A stretch of DNA of 33,484 bases, from IMG/VR virus record IMGVR_UViG_3300021420_000094, positions 1 through 33,484 of that record; one strand, 5' to 3'. A program made the position numbers and the translations under genes. The notes beneath the pieces are model-generated. The model was not told the origin of the DNA, ran no database searches, and was given only the letters and a program-made list of their open reading frames with translations. This document shows positions 11,927 to 20,461 of the stretch, in pieces; the first letter of the stretch is position 1, and each line of letters starts with the position of its first letter. The DNA is from a virus.

Positions 11927-13489
11927 ATGTCTGATACAGATAAAAGTTTATATAGCCTACGCTATAATCAAGTCACGAGTAATCTAGAAGCTTTTGGGGG
12001 TGGTTCTCCCCAATGGACTCTCGTGGCATTAAATAATGTCGATCCCACGCAAGTTCCGGTGACTCGTCTTATTAATACTACGGCTCCTCTCCAAGGTGGC
12101 GGTAATCTAACAGCAGATCGTACTCTTTCGATTACGCAAGCAACAAATCTAAGTAATGGTTACCTATCTTCTGCTGACTGGATGACTTTTAATGCGAAAC
12201 TAACATCAGTGCTACCTTCCGCCAATATTTTTATAGGAAGCGGTTCCAACGTAGCAACTGCGCAGCCTATATCTGGCGATGTTACACTCTCAAACACTGG
12301 AGTAGTTACATTACAAACAGTTAATGCAAATGTGGGTTCTTTTACTAATGCAAATATTACTGTGGATGCAAAAGGCCGTATTACGGCAGCAGCAAGTAAT
12401 ACAAATGATTTGACGCAACTTACGGGAGATGTAACAGCTGGGCCGGGAGGTGGTTCCCAAGTCGCCACTCTTGCCACAGTCAATAGTAATGTTGGTTCCT
12501 TTACAAACTCTACCATCACTGTAAATGCGAAAGGGCTTATTACCGCAGCTTCTTCTGGTACCGCTCCGGTTACAAGTGTAAGTGGAACAGCAGGTGATAT
12601 TAGTTCCACAGGTGGTACAACGCCTATAATTGATTTAGTTAATACTGCTGTCACACCGGGCAGTTATACTTACACAAGTCTGACAGTTGATGCCAAAGGC
12701 CGTTTAACAGGCGCTTCCTCTGGTACTGCTCCTGTCACGAGTGTATCAGGCACAGCCGGAGACATCAGCTCTACAGGTGGCACTACACCTGTTATTGATC
12801 TAGTAAATACGGCAGTTACTCCCGGTTCTTATACTAACACGAATTTAACAGTTGATGCTAAAGGAAGAATTACAACGGCTTCCAACGGTACAGCAGTTAC
12901 GAGTGTCAGTGGTACTGCCAATCAAATTACTTCCACAGGTGGAAATACACCTGTTATTGCTATAGCCAATCCAGTTACTTTCCCCGGTGCAATGACCGCT
13001 GGTGGAACATTGTCGATGGCTTCTAATAAGATCACCAATCTAACGAATGGAACTGCCGCGACAGATGCACAAGCTTTTGGTCAGAATAAAGTATTTCAAT
13101 TTGTTCAAGGTACTACCACATCTACAAATAGCAGTACCTCTGCTAGTTTTGTAACGGCGGGTACAGGTGGTACTACTCTTTCTGCCACGATTACCACCAC
13201 AAATAGTCATCGGGTACGAATCACATCTTCGTTTACTATTAGAGGTTCTACTGCTACCACCGTCCGTGTTACGTATGCTATTTTTAATGGCACAACTCAA
13301 ATTGCTCAACTAGGCGAAGTACAAACTACGAATACGTCTGAAATGAATATAGCTGTAGATTATATAGATAGTCCGGCAACAGGTAGTACTACATATGCAA
13401 TTCAATTAGCGAACCAAAGTGGTGCGAACGGGTATGATTTTAACGTTGGTACTTTCGTTCAAACTATTGTTCTAGCGGAGATTGTGTAA
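11927..13489 (+). CDS. Tail or head fibre protein with tandem repeats
   Basis: 520 aa. Residues 50-320 consist of fibre repeats built on S-F-T-N-x-x-I-T-V-D-A-K-G-R-I-T-A-A-S, T-G-D-V-T and a 55-residue unit present twice (about 210-264 and 265-319). Repeats of this kind form beta-rich trimeric shafts. Residues about 362-390 hold M-A-S-N-K-I-T-N-L-T-N-G-T-A-A-T-D-A-Q, the usual lead-in to a C-terminal globular domain. The C-terminal 130 residues resemble the end of the second fibre (23053-24240); both finish in A-E-I-V or A-E-E-I-V. Probable host-receptor or surface fibre. Confidence 0.82.
   Translation: MSDTDKSLYSLRYNQVTSNLEAFGGGSPQWTLVALNNVDPTQVPVTRLINTTAPLQGGGNLTADRTLSITQATNLSNGYLSSADWMTFNAKLTSVLPSANIFIGSGSNVATAQPISGDVTLSNTGVVTLQTVNANVGSFTNANITVDAKGRITAAASNTNDLTQLTGDVTAGPGGGSQVATLATVNSNVGSFTNSTITVNAKGLITAASSGTAPVTSVSGTAGDISSTGGTTPIIDLVNTAVTPGSYTYTSLTVDAKGRLTGASSGTAPVTSVSGTAGDISSTGGTTPVIDLVNTAVTPGSYTNTNLTVDAKGRITTASNGTAVTSVSGTANQITSTGGNTPVIAIANPVTFPGAMTAGGTLSMASNKITNLTNGTAATDAQAFGQNKVFQFVQGTTTSTNSSTSASFVTAGTGGTTLSATITTTNSHRVRITSSFTIRGSTATTVRVTYAIFNGTTQIAQLGEVQTTNTSEMNIAVDYIDSPATGSTTYAIQLANQSGANGYDFNVGTFVQTIVLAEIV
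12551..12880 (+). repeat. Two 165-base in-gene repeats
   Basis: Two adjacent units in the fibre gene encode almost the same 55 residues (S-G-T-A-P-V-T-S-V-S-G-T-A-G-D-I-S and so on), but differ at many third codon positions. Similarity is strong at protein level and much weaker at DNA level. Confidence 0.75.
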
Positions 13490-13653
13490 TGGCAAATCCC
13501 ACGCATGATCAGGTTTTAAATACACTACGCACTAATTATCCCACGGCCCAATGGAATTTTGGTTTTCCTGATTTAAATACTGTATTGTATTCAAATTTTA
13601 TTTGGTTTGATGATCCTGCTACTAAGCCAAGTGCCGCTGATTTAGGATTCTAA
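13489..13653 (+). CDS. 54-aa fibre-associated small protein
   Basis: TAATG overlap with the fibre stop. The product begins MANPTHDQVLNTLRTNYPTA and has Q-W-N-F-G-F-P-D-L-N and F-I-W-F-D-D-P-A-T-K-P-S. No recognised family. Its coupling to the fibre gene suggests a small fibre chaperone or attachment piece (inference). Confidence 0.6.
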   Translation: MANPTHDQVLNTLRTNYPTAQWNFGFPDLNTVLYSNFIWFDDPATKPSAADLGF

Positions 13654-13670
13654 CTAAAGGAGTTTAGCTG

Positions 13671-14324
13671 ATGGCTGGCCCTGTCCCCACATATTCAACT
13701 ACACAGACAGCAGCACAAACAGCCTTTACCGTTCCATTTGGACTTTTAGCTTTAGTTAATGGTGCTATAGCTACTGCTACAGCGGCGGGAGAGTTTAATA
13801 CCACTGTAGATTGTTCATTATTCACAGCCGTAGATACTTCCAATCTTAGGATATATCTAGACAGTTTAGGATATCTTGTAGAATTTGCAGAAAATACAAG
13901 TGAACATGGCCTATTAATAGATTGGGGAAAGCCCGAAGCAAATAGTGGCACAACCACCGTAGTTACTCAAGGAACAAGCCCTTGGATAGTAGCAGAAGTC
14001 CCCAATCCAAATGGCGTAAGTTTATTTGCATCTAGTGATACAGTACCGAATGGCGTAGAAACAACAATTTTATCTTATACGGTACCTGTATCTTCGTTTC
14101 ATATCAGTCAGGTTATAGGTTGGGGAACATATGACGGAGAGTTTCTTGTTCGTAAGAATGGTACCATCGTTAGCGGCGGAAGAACTTCAGCGGCAACCCG
14201 TACTTTAAATATTTTATATGGAGATGCCCAAATTCCTGCTACAACTGGTGATATCATCACAGTGACAATATTAGAGTATGGTCCCGGAATGCAACAATTT
14301 CGTGTTCATCTCTTGGGAGAATAA
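13671..14324 (+). CDS. Virion protein of the cassette (QGTSPW type)
   Basis: 217 aa with GGAG nine bases upstream. Contains V-V-T-Q-G-T-S-P-W-I-V-A near residue 100, a short motif I have seen in many phage structural proteins, and a second beta-rich half with S-Y-T-V-P-V-S-S-F-H-I-S-Q-V and E-F-L-V-R-K-N-G. Probably a two-domain surface protein. No enzymatic residues visible. Confidence 0.65.
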   Translation: MAGPVPTYSTTQTAAQTAFTVPFGLLALVNGAIATATAAGEFNTTVDCSLFTAVDTSNLRIYLDSLGYLVEFAENTSEHGLLIDWGKPEANSGTTTVVTQGTSPWIVAEVPNPNGVSLFASSDTVPNGVETTILSYTVPVSSFHISQVIGWGTYDGEFLVRKNGTIVSGGRTSAATRTLNILYGDAQIPATTGDIITVTILEYGPGMQQFRVHLLGE

Positions 14325-14519
14325 ATGTCCGACAATGACCCAAATAAGAAACTTAATGCAAAACGGTTAGAGATTGAGGCATTCGGACTTCAGCTCAATC
14401 TTAAACGTCTTGAACTTCGTGTGATGGAAATAGAAGAGGAGAAAATAAAGATAGCAGAAAATGTAGAGGCATCTAATAAACGGATAGGGGAAATCCAAAA
14501 AGTCTTAATGGAGAGCTAA
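14325..14519 (+). CDS. 64-aa coiled-coil protein
   Basis: Starts directly after the previous TAA, with GGAG seven bases upstream. Almost entirely one charged helix with heptad-like Leu/Ile spacing (L-Q-L-N-L-K-R-L-E-L-R-V-M-E-I-E-E). A small oligomerising protein, possibly a fibre or head chaperone. No family recognised. Confidence 0.62.
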   Translation: MSDNDPNKKLNAKRLEIEAFGLQLNLKRLELRVMEIEEEKIKIAENVEASNKRIGEIQKVLMES

Positions 14520-14520
14520 A

Positions 14521-15267
14521 ATGGCAGATTTCGACGCGCAGTTACCGGTACGAGCATTAGCCACAGAATTCACTACAGAAGTAGCTAATTCTATTGGCGC
14601 AACGATCAATCCAGCAGAAGATTGGGCTCAGGGAAGCACCACCTCTGGTCAGAATGGTGTATTAGATCAGGGTGCGGTAACAACCGCTGCCCCGACTTAT
14701 ACTACAGGTACTACTAATCCGCTTTCCCTCACGACCGTAGGAAATCTTCGTGTGGATGGCTCTAGTGTTACACAGCCTGTCTCTGGTACTGTCACAGCCA
14801 ACCAAGGTACTCCGAATGCTACGCCTTGGAATGAGAATATTGCTCAGTATGGTGGAACTGCAACTTCATTAGGACAGAAAGTTTCTGCCTCTTCTGTTCC
14901 TGTTGTTATAGCCTCCGATCAATCTGCTGTTCCTGTTACATTCGCTTCACCAACATCTGTTTTAACATATTTCACAGATGCTGCTGTGGCAAGTGGTGCC
15001 ACTACTACTCATTCTGTGGCTGGCCCTATTAACTTGGACAAGGTATCCGCTTCTGGTTCTGGTGAAATTAAATTGACAGTTGCTATTGGAACAACTGGGA
15101 GCGAAGTCACTTATTGGAATAGCTTCACTAGTGCTTCCGATCAAAACACTCAGATGGATTTTGAAGGACGCGCTTATATTATTCCTTCTGGTCAATCTGT
15201 GAAAGTTACACTTAAAAACCGCGATACAGCGGCGCAGGACTTATACGTTACATTCTTCACGCATTAA
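14521..15267 (+). CDS. Virion protein with PVVIASDQS motif
   Basis: 248 aa. Near residues 125-140 it has S-S-V-P-V-V-I-A-S-D-Q-S-A-V-P-V, a motif widespread in phage structural proteins, preceded by L-G-Q-K-V. The C-terminal 110 residues form a beta domain (G-E-I-K-L-T-V-A-I-G, Y-I-I-P-S-G-Q-S-V-K-V-T-L). Another surface or decoration candidate. One base separates it from the gene before it. Confidence 0.65.
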   Translation: MADFDAQLPVRALATEFTTEVANSIGATINPAEDWAQGSTTSGQNGVLDQGAVTTAAPTYTTGTTNPLSLTTVGNLRVDGSSVTQPVSGTVTANQGTPNATPWNENIAQYGGTATSLGQKVSASSVPVVIASDQSAVPVTFASPTSVLTYFTDAAVASGATTTHSVAGPINLDKVSASGSGEIKLTVAIGTTGSEVTYWNSFTSASDQNTQMDFEGRAYIIPSGQSVKVTLKNRDTAAQDLYVTFFTH

Positions 15268-15279
15268 TCGGGGGAGTAG

Positions 15280-16020
15280 ATGGCTGATCTGCCAATAACA
15301 TCGGATGAAGGAGCTACACCTGTAGTTATAAATGATCCTGTTACAATAGCAAATGTAGCGGGAGTAAACTCATCCAGTGCTCTAAAAACAGATCGGACGA
15401 CTGTAGCAGGTGTGGCTGTTGCCACAGCAGCGGCGGGAATACAGAAGATTGGTGTAACGGACGGTTCGGGGACGGCTGTCACTTCCACAACGCTAGGCGC
15501 AAAGCAAGGATTGGACGTAACTGCCATTGCCTCACCAAGCCAAGTGGCTGCGGCCCTAGGGCAAGTGTACGTTACGTCATTTGAGGTCAATCTTCCAACG
15601 AATGGCATTGAGTCCCCGGCGGTCTATATCAAGAACCCTAGTGGCTCTGGCAAGACGTTGATATTAAAGATAGTATCCGCCTCCTGCGAAGATGCGACAA
15701 ATGGAGCTGGAGTCATTCGAGTATACGGTGATCCAACGACATCTGGCAATGGAACGTCAGAAACGATCTCCTCTACAAGTGTAGGTGGTGGAGCAGCCAG
15801 TTCTGTCATGACCGCCTTTTCTGGCCCAACGGCCTCTGCGAACGGGTCTATTCTATTCGCTATAAATACAGGATCGGGGAATGTGACTACTGCTGGAAGT
15901 ATGCCGCTACATTTAGATGGGCTTATAAGAATATCAGCAAACCACGCTCTATTAATTACTGGCGAACCTTCAACTAATAACATGAATTATTCTTTTACTG
16001 TTATATGGCAGGAAGTTTAA
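15280..16020 (+). CDS. Beta-rich virion protein
   Basis: 246 aa, GGGGGAG upstream. The N-terminal Ala/Thr/Val part (T-I-A-N-V-A-G-V, T-D-G-S-G-T-A-V-T-S) resembles that of the preceding gene. The C-terminal jelly-roll-like part has L-I-L-K-I-V-S-A-S-C-E and the end Y-S-F-T-V-I-W-Q-E-V. Probably a paralogue or partner of its neighbour. No other function can be stated. Confidence 0.62.
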   Translation: MADLPITSDEGATPVVINDPVTIANVAGVNSSSALKTDRTTVAGVAVATAAAGIQKIGVTDGSGTAVTSTTLGAKQGLDVTAIASPSQVAAALGQVYVTSFEVNLPTNGIESPAVYIKNPSGSGKTLILKIVSASCEDATNGAGVIRVYGDPTTSGNGTSETISSTSVGGGAASSVMTAFSGPTASANGSILFAINTGSGNVTTAGSMPLHLDGLIRISANHALLITGEPSTNNMNYSFTVIWQEV

Positions 16021-16560
16021 ATGCGAATTGTAAATATTCCCTACTCTCAGTGGAAAAGTATTCTCGCTTCTAATGATCTAAATGCTCAGTATCTTGAAAA
16101 TCCTGATAGTTATGATATTTTTGCTATTGAATATCACATCTCATGGGAAACAAGAGTTCTAAAAGATGGCGGTAGTAATCAAACTGATTTTGAAACTAAT
16201 TACAAACCTACAGCCAATCAACCGCTAGGAGCAAGACAAACAGATACAAGTTCTACTGCAAATACATTTACATCTACAGGAACCGGAACGGCTTTAACTA
16301 CACCGCTTTCGTTCGATCAATACGCTTTACAAATACAAGTGACTGGTACCGCTACTACTACCTTATGGAATGTCGTTCTGGAGGCAAGTTTAGACGGTGT
16401 TAACTTCTCTACAATTCTTACTTCGACGCATTTACTTGGTCAGGGTGTTATATGGGGAAGTACTTTAACTGCTCCATCTATCTATATTCGTTCTAGGGTT
16501 ATTGCATTAGCTTTGGGTTCTGCAACAAATATTATAGTAACAATTTTAGGCCAAACCTAA
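16021..16560 (+). CDS. Virion protein with SxDGxN beta-sandwich
   Basis: 179 aa, starting directly after the previous stop. N-terminal M-R-I-V-N-I-P-Y-S-Q-W-K, a middle linker rich in Thr/Ser, then E-A-S-L-D-G-V-N-F-S-T-I and Y-I-R-S-R-V-I-A-L at the C-terminus. The sandwich motif is shared with the genes at 11534 and 16562. No strong ribosome site, so coupled translation is likely. Confidence 0.62.
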   Translation: MRIVNIPYSQWKSILASNDLNAQYLENPDSYDIFAIEYHISWETRVLKDGGSNQTDFETNYKPTANQPLGARQTDTSSTANTFTSTGTGTALTTPLSFDQYALQIQVTGTATTTLWNVVLEASLDGVNFSTILTSTHLLGQGVIWGSTLTAPSIYIRSRVIALALGSATNIIVTILGQT

Positions 16561-16561
16561 T

Positions 16562-17419
16562 ATGGCTATACAACAGAATATAGTATCTTATAATAACTCA
16601 AGTACGATCCCCCTCGCGGCGAATGCTACATTCACTGGAGTATTTGAGAATGTTCTTCAGTATCAAGAACTTAGCTGTTTTTGTACATCAGATGTGGGCG
16701 GCACACTCTATTTAGACTTTAGTGTAGATGGTCTTAATGTCTTATCGTCTTTCCCATTTACCTCAACTGGTAGTACATTTTTTCGCACACCAAGCAGTCA
16801 GGCATATGCACGAGTGCGATATATCAATGGTGCCACACTCCAAACACAGTTTTCTTTAACTACAATTTATCGTCCCGTCGCTGGTGGTGCCGCACAGGTT
16901 CCATTCTCTAATCCAGTTTTCGATGTGTCATTGGCACAAAATGAAAGGGCCATTCTTTACGGGAAAAATGCAGGTGGAACATATGTGCAGATACCTGCCG
17001 ATACCGATACTGGCCTACGGGTAACAAGTTCATTGGGTACAACACTCGGTAAGACCAATGTTTTAAAAACAGGAACGCTAACTACTACTTCAGTAACGGT
17101 AGATCAAGTCGTATTGACCTATACTGTTACAGCAGGAAAAATCTTCTATGTACAATATATAGAGATGAACGGAATTCAAACAACTCCGGCCGGGGGATCA
17201 GCAGTAAATTTAGGCATTATAAGCCTTGAAATCCCTTCGGGAACAAAAGTAATAGCAAAACGTTGTGTAGGAGCGGCAGCAATTGATCCTGTGGGTCTTT
17301 TAATCCCTTTTTTAGAACCAATCCCCGTTGCGGCTGGTACAACTATACGGGTTGTTGTAACGCCAGCCACAACTAGTAGTTTTACATGGGCCGCAAATTT
17401 TGGAGGGTATGAAAAATAG
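16562..17419 (+). CDS. Two-domain virion protein with SxDGxN sandwich
   Basis: 285 aa. The first domain (to about 115) has D-F-S-V-D-G-L-N-V-L-S-S and A-Y-A-R-V-R-Y-I-N-G-A-T, matching the sandwich type of 11534 and 16021. The second domain begins near 160 (L-G-K-T-N-V-L-K-T-G-T-L) and has F-Y-V-Q-Y-I-E-M-N-G-I and T-T-I-R-V-V-V-T-P-A. It looks like a fusion of an anchor domain and an outer domain. Role inferred from context. Confidence 0.62.
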   Translation: MAIQQNIVSYNNSSTIPLAANATFTGVFENVLQYQELSCFCTSDVGGTLYLDFSVDGLNVLSSFPFTSTGSTFFRTPSSQAYARVRYINGATLQTQFSLTTIYRPVAGGAAQVPFSNPVFDVSLAQNERAILYGKNAGGTYVQIPADTDTGLRVTSSLGTTLGKTNVLKTGTLTTTSVTVDQVVLTYTVTAGKIFYVQYIEMNGIQTTPAGGSAVNLGIISLEIPSGTKVIAKRCVGAAAIDPVGLLIPFLEPIPVAAGTTIRVVVTPATTSSFTWAANFGGYEK

Positions 17420-17421
17420 TT

Positions 17422-17919
17422 ATGTTAAGCGGATACTATTCAGCCCCCATTAAAATTCGCCAGTCGGCTTCCACAGGTAGTGGAGCTACTGTTTGGTCTA
17501 TGCGTAATTCTGCATCATCAACTGTAACAGTTTTTATAGAAAGGATTGAACTTTTGCTCGCGTTTGACTCAGGAACACCGCTGACGCGCAGCCTTCAACT
17601 ATATGATCTTGTTAGATTTTCAACCGCAACACCCACAGGTGGAACAACCGTATCAGTGGCCCAGATGTATAGTGGAGATACTGGAACACAAGTGTCTGAT
17701 GTGAGATTTCTTGACACGGGTCTAACAACTACTGGTGCAGTATTCAATCCCCCGTTTTGTACTATTGGTTGTCCCGCCACGGATGCTACTACTACAAAAT
17801 ATCAACGTGATACAATAGCGTTAATATTAGGAATTGGCGAAGGATTTTGTATAAAACTCAATGGAGCAGCAGTAATTGGTCAGAGTTTGACAGGTGAAAT
17901 TGTTTGGAGTGAACGATAA
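17422..17919 (+). CDS. 165-aa beta-rich virion protein
   Basis: The N-terminal part reads Y-S-A-P-I-K-I-R-Q-S-A-S-T-G-S-G. Then come F-I-E-R-I-E-L-L-L-A-F-D-S-G-T-P and L-Q-L-Y-D-L-V-R-F-S-T-A-T-P-T-G-G-T, a pattern that recurs in structural proteins of unrelated phages. Three Cys (two in F-C-T-I-G-C) are unusual in this cassette. TAATG overlap with the next small gene. Confidence 0.62.
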   Translation: MLSGYYSAPIKIRQSASTGSGATVWSMRNSASSTVTVFIERIELLLAFDSGTPLTRSLQLYDLVRFSTATPTGGTTVSVAQMYSGDTGTQVSDVRFLDTGLTTTGAVFNPPFCTIGCPATDATTTKYQRDTIALILGIGEGFCIKLNGAAVIGQSLTGEIVWSER

Positions 17920-18053
17920 TGACAGTTGCTACGGTTACCGTTCTTGATCCTGCGAATCCTATAGAACTTCAAGCATGGCTAGACAATAATCCTAACGTTA
18001 GTATTTTCACTATTCTTGGCAATAGTACAATTTTTTATATTTTATATAACTAA
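17919..18053 (+). CDS. 44-aa small protein
   Basis: TAATG overlap with the gene before it. The product begins MTVATVTVLDPANPIELQAW and ends with an aromatic strand, S-T-I-F-Y-I-L-Y-N. It resembles the 54-aa gene at 13489 in size and in its coupling to a structural gene. No family recognised. Confidence 0.55.
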   Translation: MTVATVTVLDPANPIELQAWLDNNPNVSIFTILGNSTIFYILYN

Positions 18054-18081
18054 TTTTATATAATTAAAAGGAGAAATTACA

Positions 18082-18501
18082 ATGTCTTTAGGCCCCCAAC
18101 CTTATCCAGTAGTGTATGACACACAAAACGGTTTATCTTACATTTTGCCAACTGTAGGTTCCATTGGCATTCCTGTTGATAATAATGCGATTACAGCTCT
18201 AACAGGAGATGTTACGGCATCTGGGCCGGGCAGTGCTTCTGCTTTGATTTCATCGGCAACTGTCACAGGTAAATTATTGACAGGTTATGTATCTGGAGCT
18301 GGTGTAGTGGCTGCAACGGATACTCTTCTTCAGGCTGTAAATAAACTAAATGGCAACACTGCTGCCGCTACATTGAATACTATTAGTCGTGTTGCAACTG
18401 ATCCTGTTAGCCCCACCGAAGGAACAGTTTGGTATAATACAACTTCTCATGTGCTAAAATATTATGATGGCACTGCTGTTCAAACGCTATCACATGTCTA
18501 A
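18082..18501 (+). CDS. Fibre-type virion protein, 139 aa
   Basis: AAAGGAGA lies about eight bases before the ATG. Residues about 38-90 show the fibre-type T-G-D-V-T-A-S-G-P-G-S and T-L-L-Q-A-V-N-K-L-N-G-N. The C-terminus, P-T-E-G-T-V-W-Y-N-T-T-S-H-V-L-K-Y-Y, is the short end module common in phage fibres and head proteins, also present in the 78-aa gene at 20058. Last gene of the cassette. Confidence 0.68.
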   Translation: MSLGPQPYPVVYDTQNGLSYILPTVGSIGIPVDNNAITALTGDVTASGPGSASALISSATVTGKLLTGYVSGAGVVAATDTLLQAVNKLNGNTAAATLNTISRVATDPVSPTEGTVWYNTTSHVLKYYDGTAVQTLSHV

Positions 18502-18514
18502 AAAGGAGAAACAA

Positions 18515-18778
18515 ATGCAAAAAACACAAGTCGGGGAAGAGATAGCAGCCGTTGTACCAGCAGTAATCTCTCTTGCGTTTCGAGTAAAGCCGATGGATGA
18601 TGGTCTATTCGGCGCAGAGATATTGATGTTATCAAATAATGTGGTTATAGCTACTAGACATACGCCGGGCACAACGCTCGGTCATGCCATTGCCGCCGCC
18701 GATGACCTTATGGATGGGTGGGCATTCAATGAGATTGAACAGAAGCCAGAGGCCTTTTTCAAAGAGGTCTTTCTATGA
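18515..18778 (+). CDS. 87-aa hypothetical protein
   Basis: I choose the ATG at 18515, nine bases after AAAAGGAG; a frame from 18464 lies inside the previous gene. The product has V-P-A-V-I-S-L-A-F-R-V-K-P-M-D-D-G and H-A-I-A-A-A-D-D-L-M-D-G-W-A-F, an alpha/beta pattern. The TGA overlaps the start of the membrane protein gene (ATGA). No family recognised. Confidence 0.62.
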   Translation: MQKTQVGEEIAAVVPAVISLAFRVKPMDDGLFGAEILMLSNNVVIATRHTPGTTLGHAIAAADDLMDGWAFNEIEQKPEAFFKEVFL

Positions 18779-19041
18779 AAGAGTATATAGCTATTTATCT
18801 ACTCACAATCGCACTATTGGGAGAAGCTATATATCTTCATTCACCAGTGGTAGCTATATCTGCGGTTGTGCTATGGGGAGTGCAGGTTGCACAGTCAGTT
18901 CTAACGCGCAAAAATAGAGATGAAGATATTATAGAGATGCGGTCTATTCTGGCCGCACATAAATTAAAAATGGACGCGCTTACTCGTGACATTACGAATG
19001 TCGCTGAGAGAGCGCGTACTATCCTTGGGGAGAACTTCTAA
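18775..19041 (+). CDS. Two-helix membrane protein with charged tail, holin candidate
   Basis: 88 aa. Hydrophobic helices at about 3-21 and 24-43 with a very short turn (H-S-P), then a charged helix (R-K-N-R-D-E-D-I-I-E) and a coiled coil. Size and topology are those of small holins, but the place, between the fibre cassette and the scaffold gene, is not a usual lysis position and no endolysin adjoins it. It could also be a membrane-bound assembly factor. Confidence 0.55.
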   Translation: MKEYIAIYLLTIALLGEAIYLHSPVVAISAVVLWGVQVAQSVLTRKNRDEDIIEMRSILAAHKLKMDALTRDITNVAERARTILGENF

Positions 19042-19042
19042 A

Positions 19043-20014
19043 ATGGCAGAGAACAACGCAGCACCAGCCGCACCCGTTGCACCAGTATCTAGCGGCGCGA
19101 ACAATGCGCCTAAAGCCGATGCCACTGCTCCTGTGAAGGCTGATGCTCCAGTCGTCAAAGTTGATGATGATGGCGTTGGAGAAGCCCCAAAGAAAATCTA
19201 CAAGCTTAATGTCAATGGGAAAGAAGTTGAATATGATGCTTCTAACGAAGATAAACTAAAGGCCGATCTTCAGAAAGTATTTGGTATTGAAGAGAAAGCG
19301 CGTACCACTGCTCAGAAAGTAGATATGGCTGAAAAGCTTATGGGGATGCTACAAACTGATCCTTTGGGTTTTGAGAAGCAATGCAAACTCAATGGAATTG
19401 ATGCTACAAAACTAGCTACTGAAATTCTTTATAATCAACTTCGGCTTCAGAATATGACGCCAGAGCAACGGGAACTCGAAGAGTACAAAGAACGCGAGAA
19501 AGAAGCTAATGCTCTGAAAGAGCAACAGAAAATTGAGCAAGAAACCGCTGAAGGTAAACGAAAAACACAGGAATGGGCACAGAAGTTTGAAAAAGAGTGC
19601 GAAACTGCCTTAAATGCTAATCAAATTCCTAAAACTCGTCTGAGTCTAGCCCTTATTGCTCAGTATGTTGATGCTGGATTGGCTGAAAACAAAGAATATA
19701 GCGTAGAACAGGTTCTTCCCTATGTTGCGCGAGATTTAAAAGAAATCCATCGGCAAACTATGGAACAACTTGATGGAGATGCACTTCTAAACTATGTTGG
19801 TGAAACGCTATCTAACAAGATTGCAAAAGCGCGTGTGGATCGTTATAAACGCACTACAGCAAATCCCGTGCCGGATAAAAAGACTGTTAATACTAATCCT
19901 CAGAACAAACAGGATATTTCTAAGTTGAAAGGGAAGGCCTACTGGAAAGCCCTTCGGCAACAGAAATCTGAGGCTGGAATTGGGCTTAATCCGGGCGCAC
20001 CGGGTAATTTCTAA
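19043..20014 (+). CDS. Scaffolding protein
   Basis: 323 aa from the ATG at 19043 (one base after the previous stop; GGGGAG about eleven bases upstream). An in-frame ATG at 18986 would read from inside the membrane gene. Residues 1-45 are Ala/Pro/Val-rich. Y-K-L-N-V-N-G-K-E-V-E-Y-D follows at about 53, then long charged helices rich in Lys/Glu/Gln to about 270, and a basic C-terminus with L-K-G-K-A-Y-W-K-A-L-R-Q-Q. This build, directly before the capsid gene, is that of an internal scaffold that directs capsid assembly and then leaves. The basic end would contact the capsid protein. Confidence 0.85.
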   Translation: MAENNAAPAAPVAPVSSGANNAPKADATAPVKADAPVVKVDDDGVGEAPKKIYKLNVNGKEVEYDASNEDKLKADLQKVFGIEEKARTTAQKVDMAEKLMGMLQTDPLGFEKQCKLNGIDATKLATEILYNQLRLQNMTPEQRELEEYKEREKEANALKEQQKIEQETAEGKRKTQEWAQKFEKECETALNANQIPKTRLSLALIAQYVDAGLAENKEYSVEQVLPYVARDLKEIHRQTMEQLDGDALLNYVGETLSNKIAKARVDRYKRTTANPVPDKKTVNTNPQNKQDISKLKGKAYWKALRQQKSEAGIGLNPGAPGNF

Positions 20015-20057
20015 TAATTTGTAGTCGGGGATATTTAACTAACAGGAGAATGAAATC

Positions 20058-20294
20058 ATGTCAGCAGCTACCCCGAAACCGTACAATACCGTCTATGACG
20101 GGCCAACGCAGCAGATTCAATATGTAGACCCCAACAACGGATGGGTTGCTATCAATAATGTATTGAATAGCTATACCACCACCCAAAGAACCGCGTTAAC
20201 GCCCCTACAAGGAACAATTGTTCTAGATTCAACCCTGAACAAATTGTATTTCTGGGGCACCGACGCGGCTTGGCACGCAATTACATCAGCCTAA
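20058..20294 (+). CDS. 78-aa capsid-associated protein
   Basis: A-C-A-G-G-A-G about ten bases before the ATG. Between scaffold and major capsid genes. Contains T-V-Y-D-G-P-T-Q-Q-I-Q-Y-V-D and the end module L-Q-G-T-I-V-L-D-S-T-L-N-K-L-Y-F-W. That module occurs in many small phage proteins encoded next to capsid genes and ends the 139-aa gene at 18082. Candidate capsid decoration protein. The following 167 bases before the capsid gene hold no gene that I can see. Confidence 0.65.
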   Translation: MSAATPKPYNTVYDGPTQQIQYVDPNNGWVAINNVLNSYTTTQRTALTPLQGTIVLDSTLNKLYFWGTDAAWHAITSA

Positions 20295-20461
20295 TAAAAG
20301 CTTTGCCTCTATCTGTACCCACTAGACAGACGAGTGCTAATTTAAGTGTGGAGAATGATGCTGATGCGGCTATCGATGTTACTAAGCAACGGACGCTAAT
20401 ACCTATCCAAGCTTGGTAGCAGAATCTCGCGTATCACTACATTGTTATAAAGGATATCAAA

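Noticed and set aside
12160-12654. 164-codon minus-strand frame within the fibre gene
   Set aside because: Antisense shadow of the repeat-rich fibre frame; no ribosome site, and its sequence is a mirror of the repeats.
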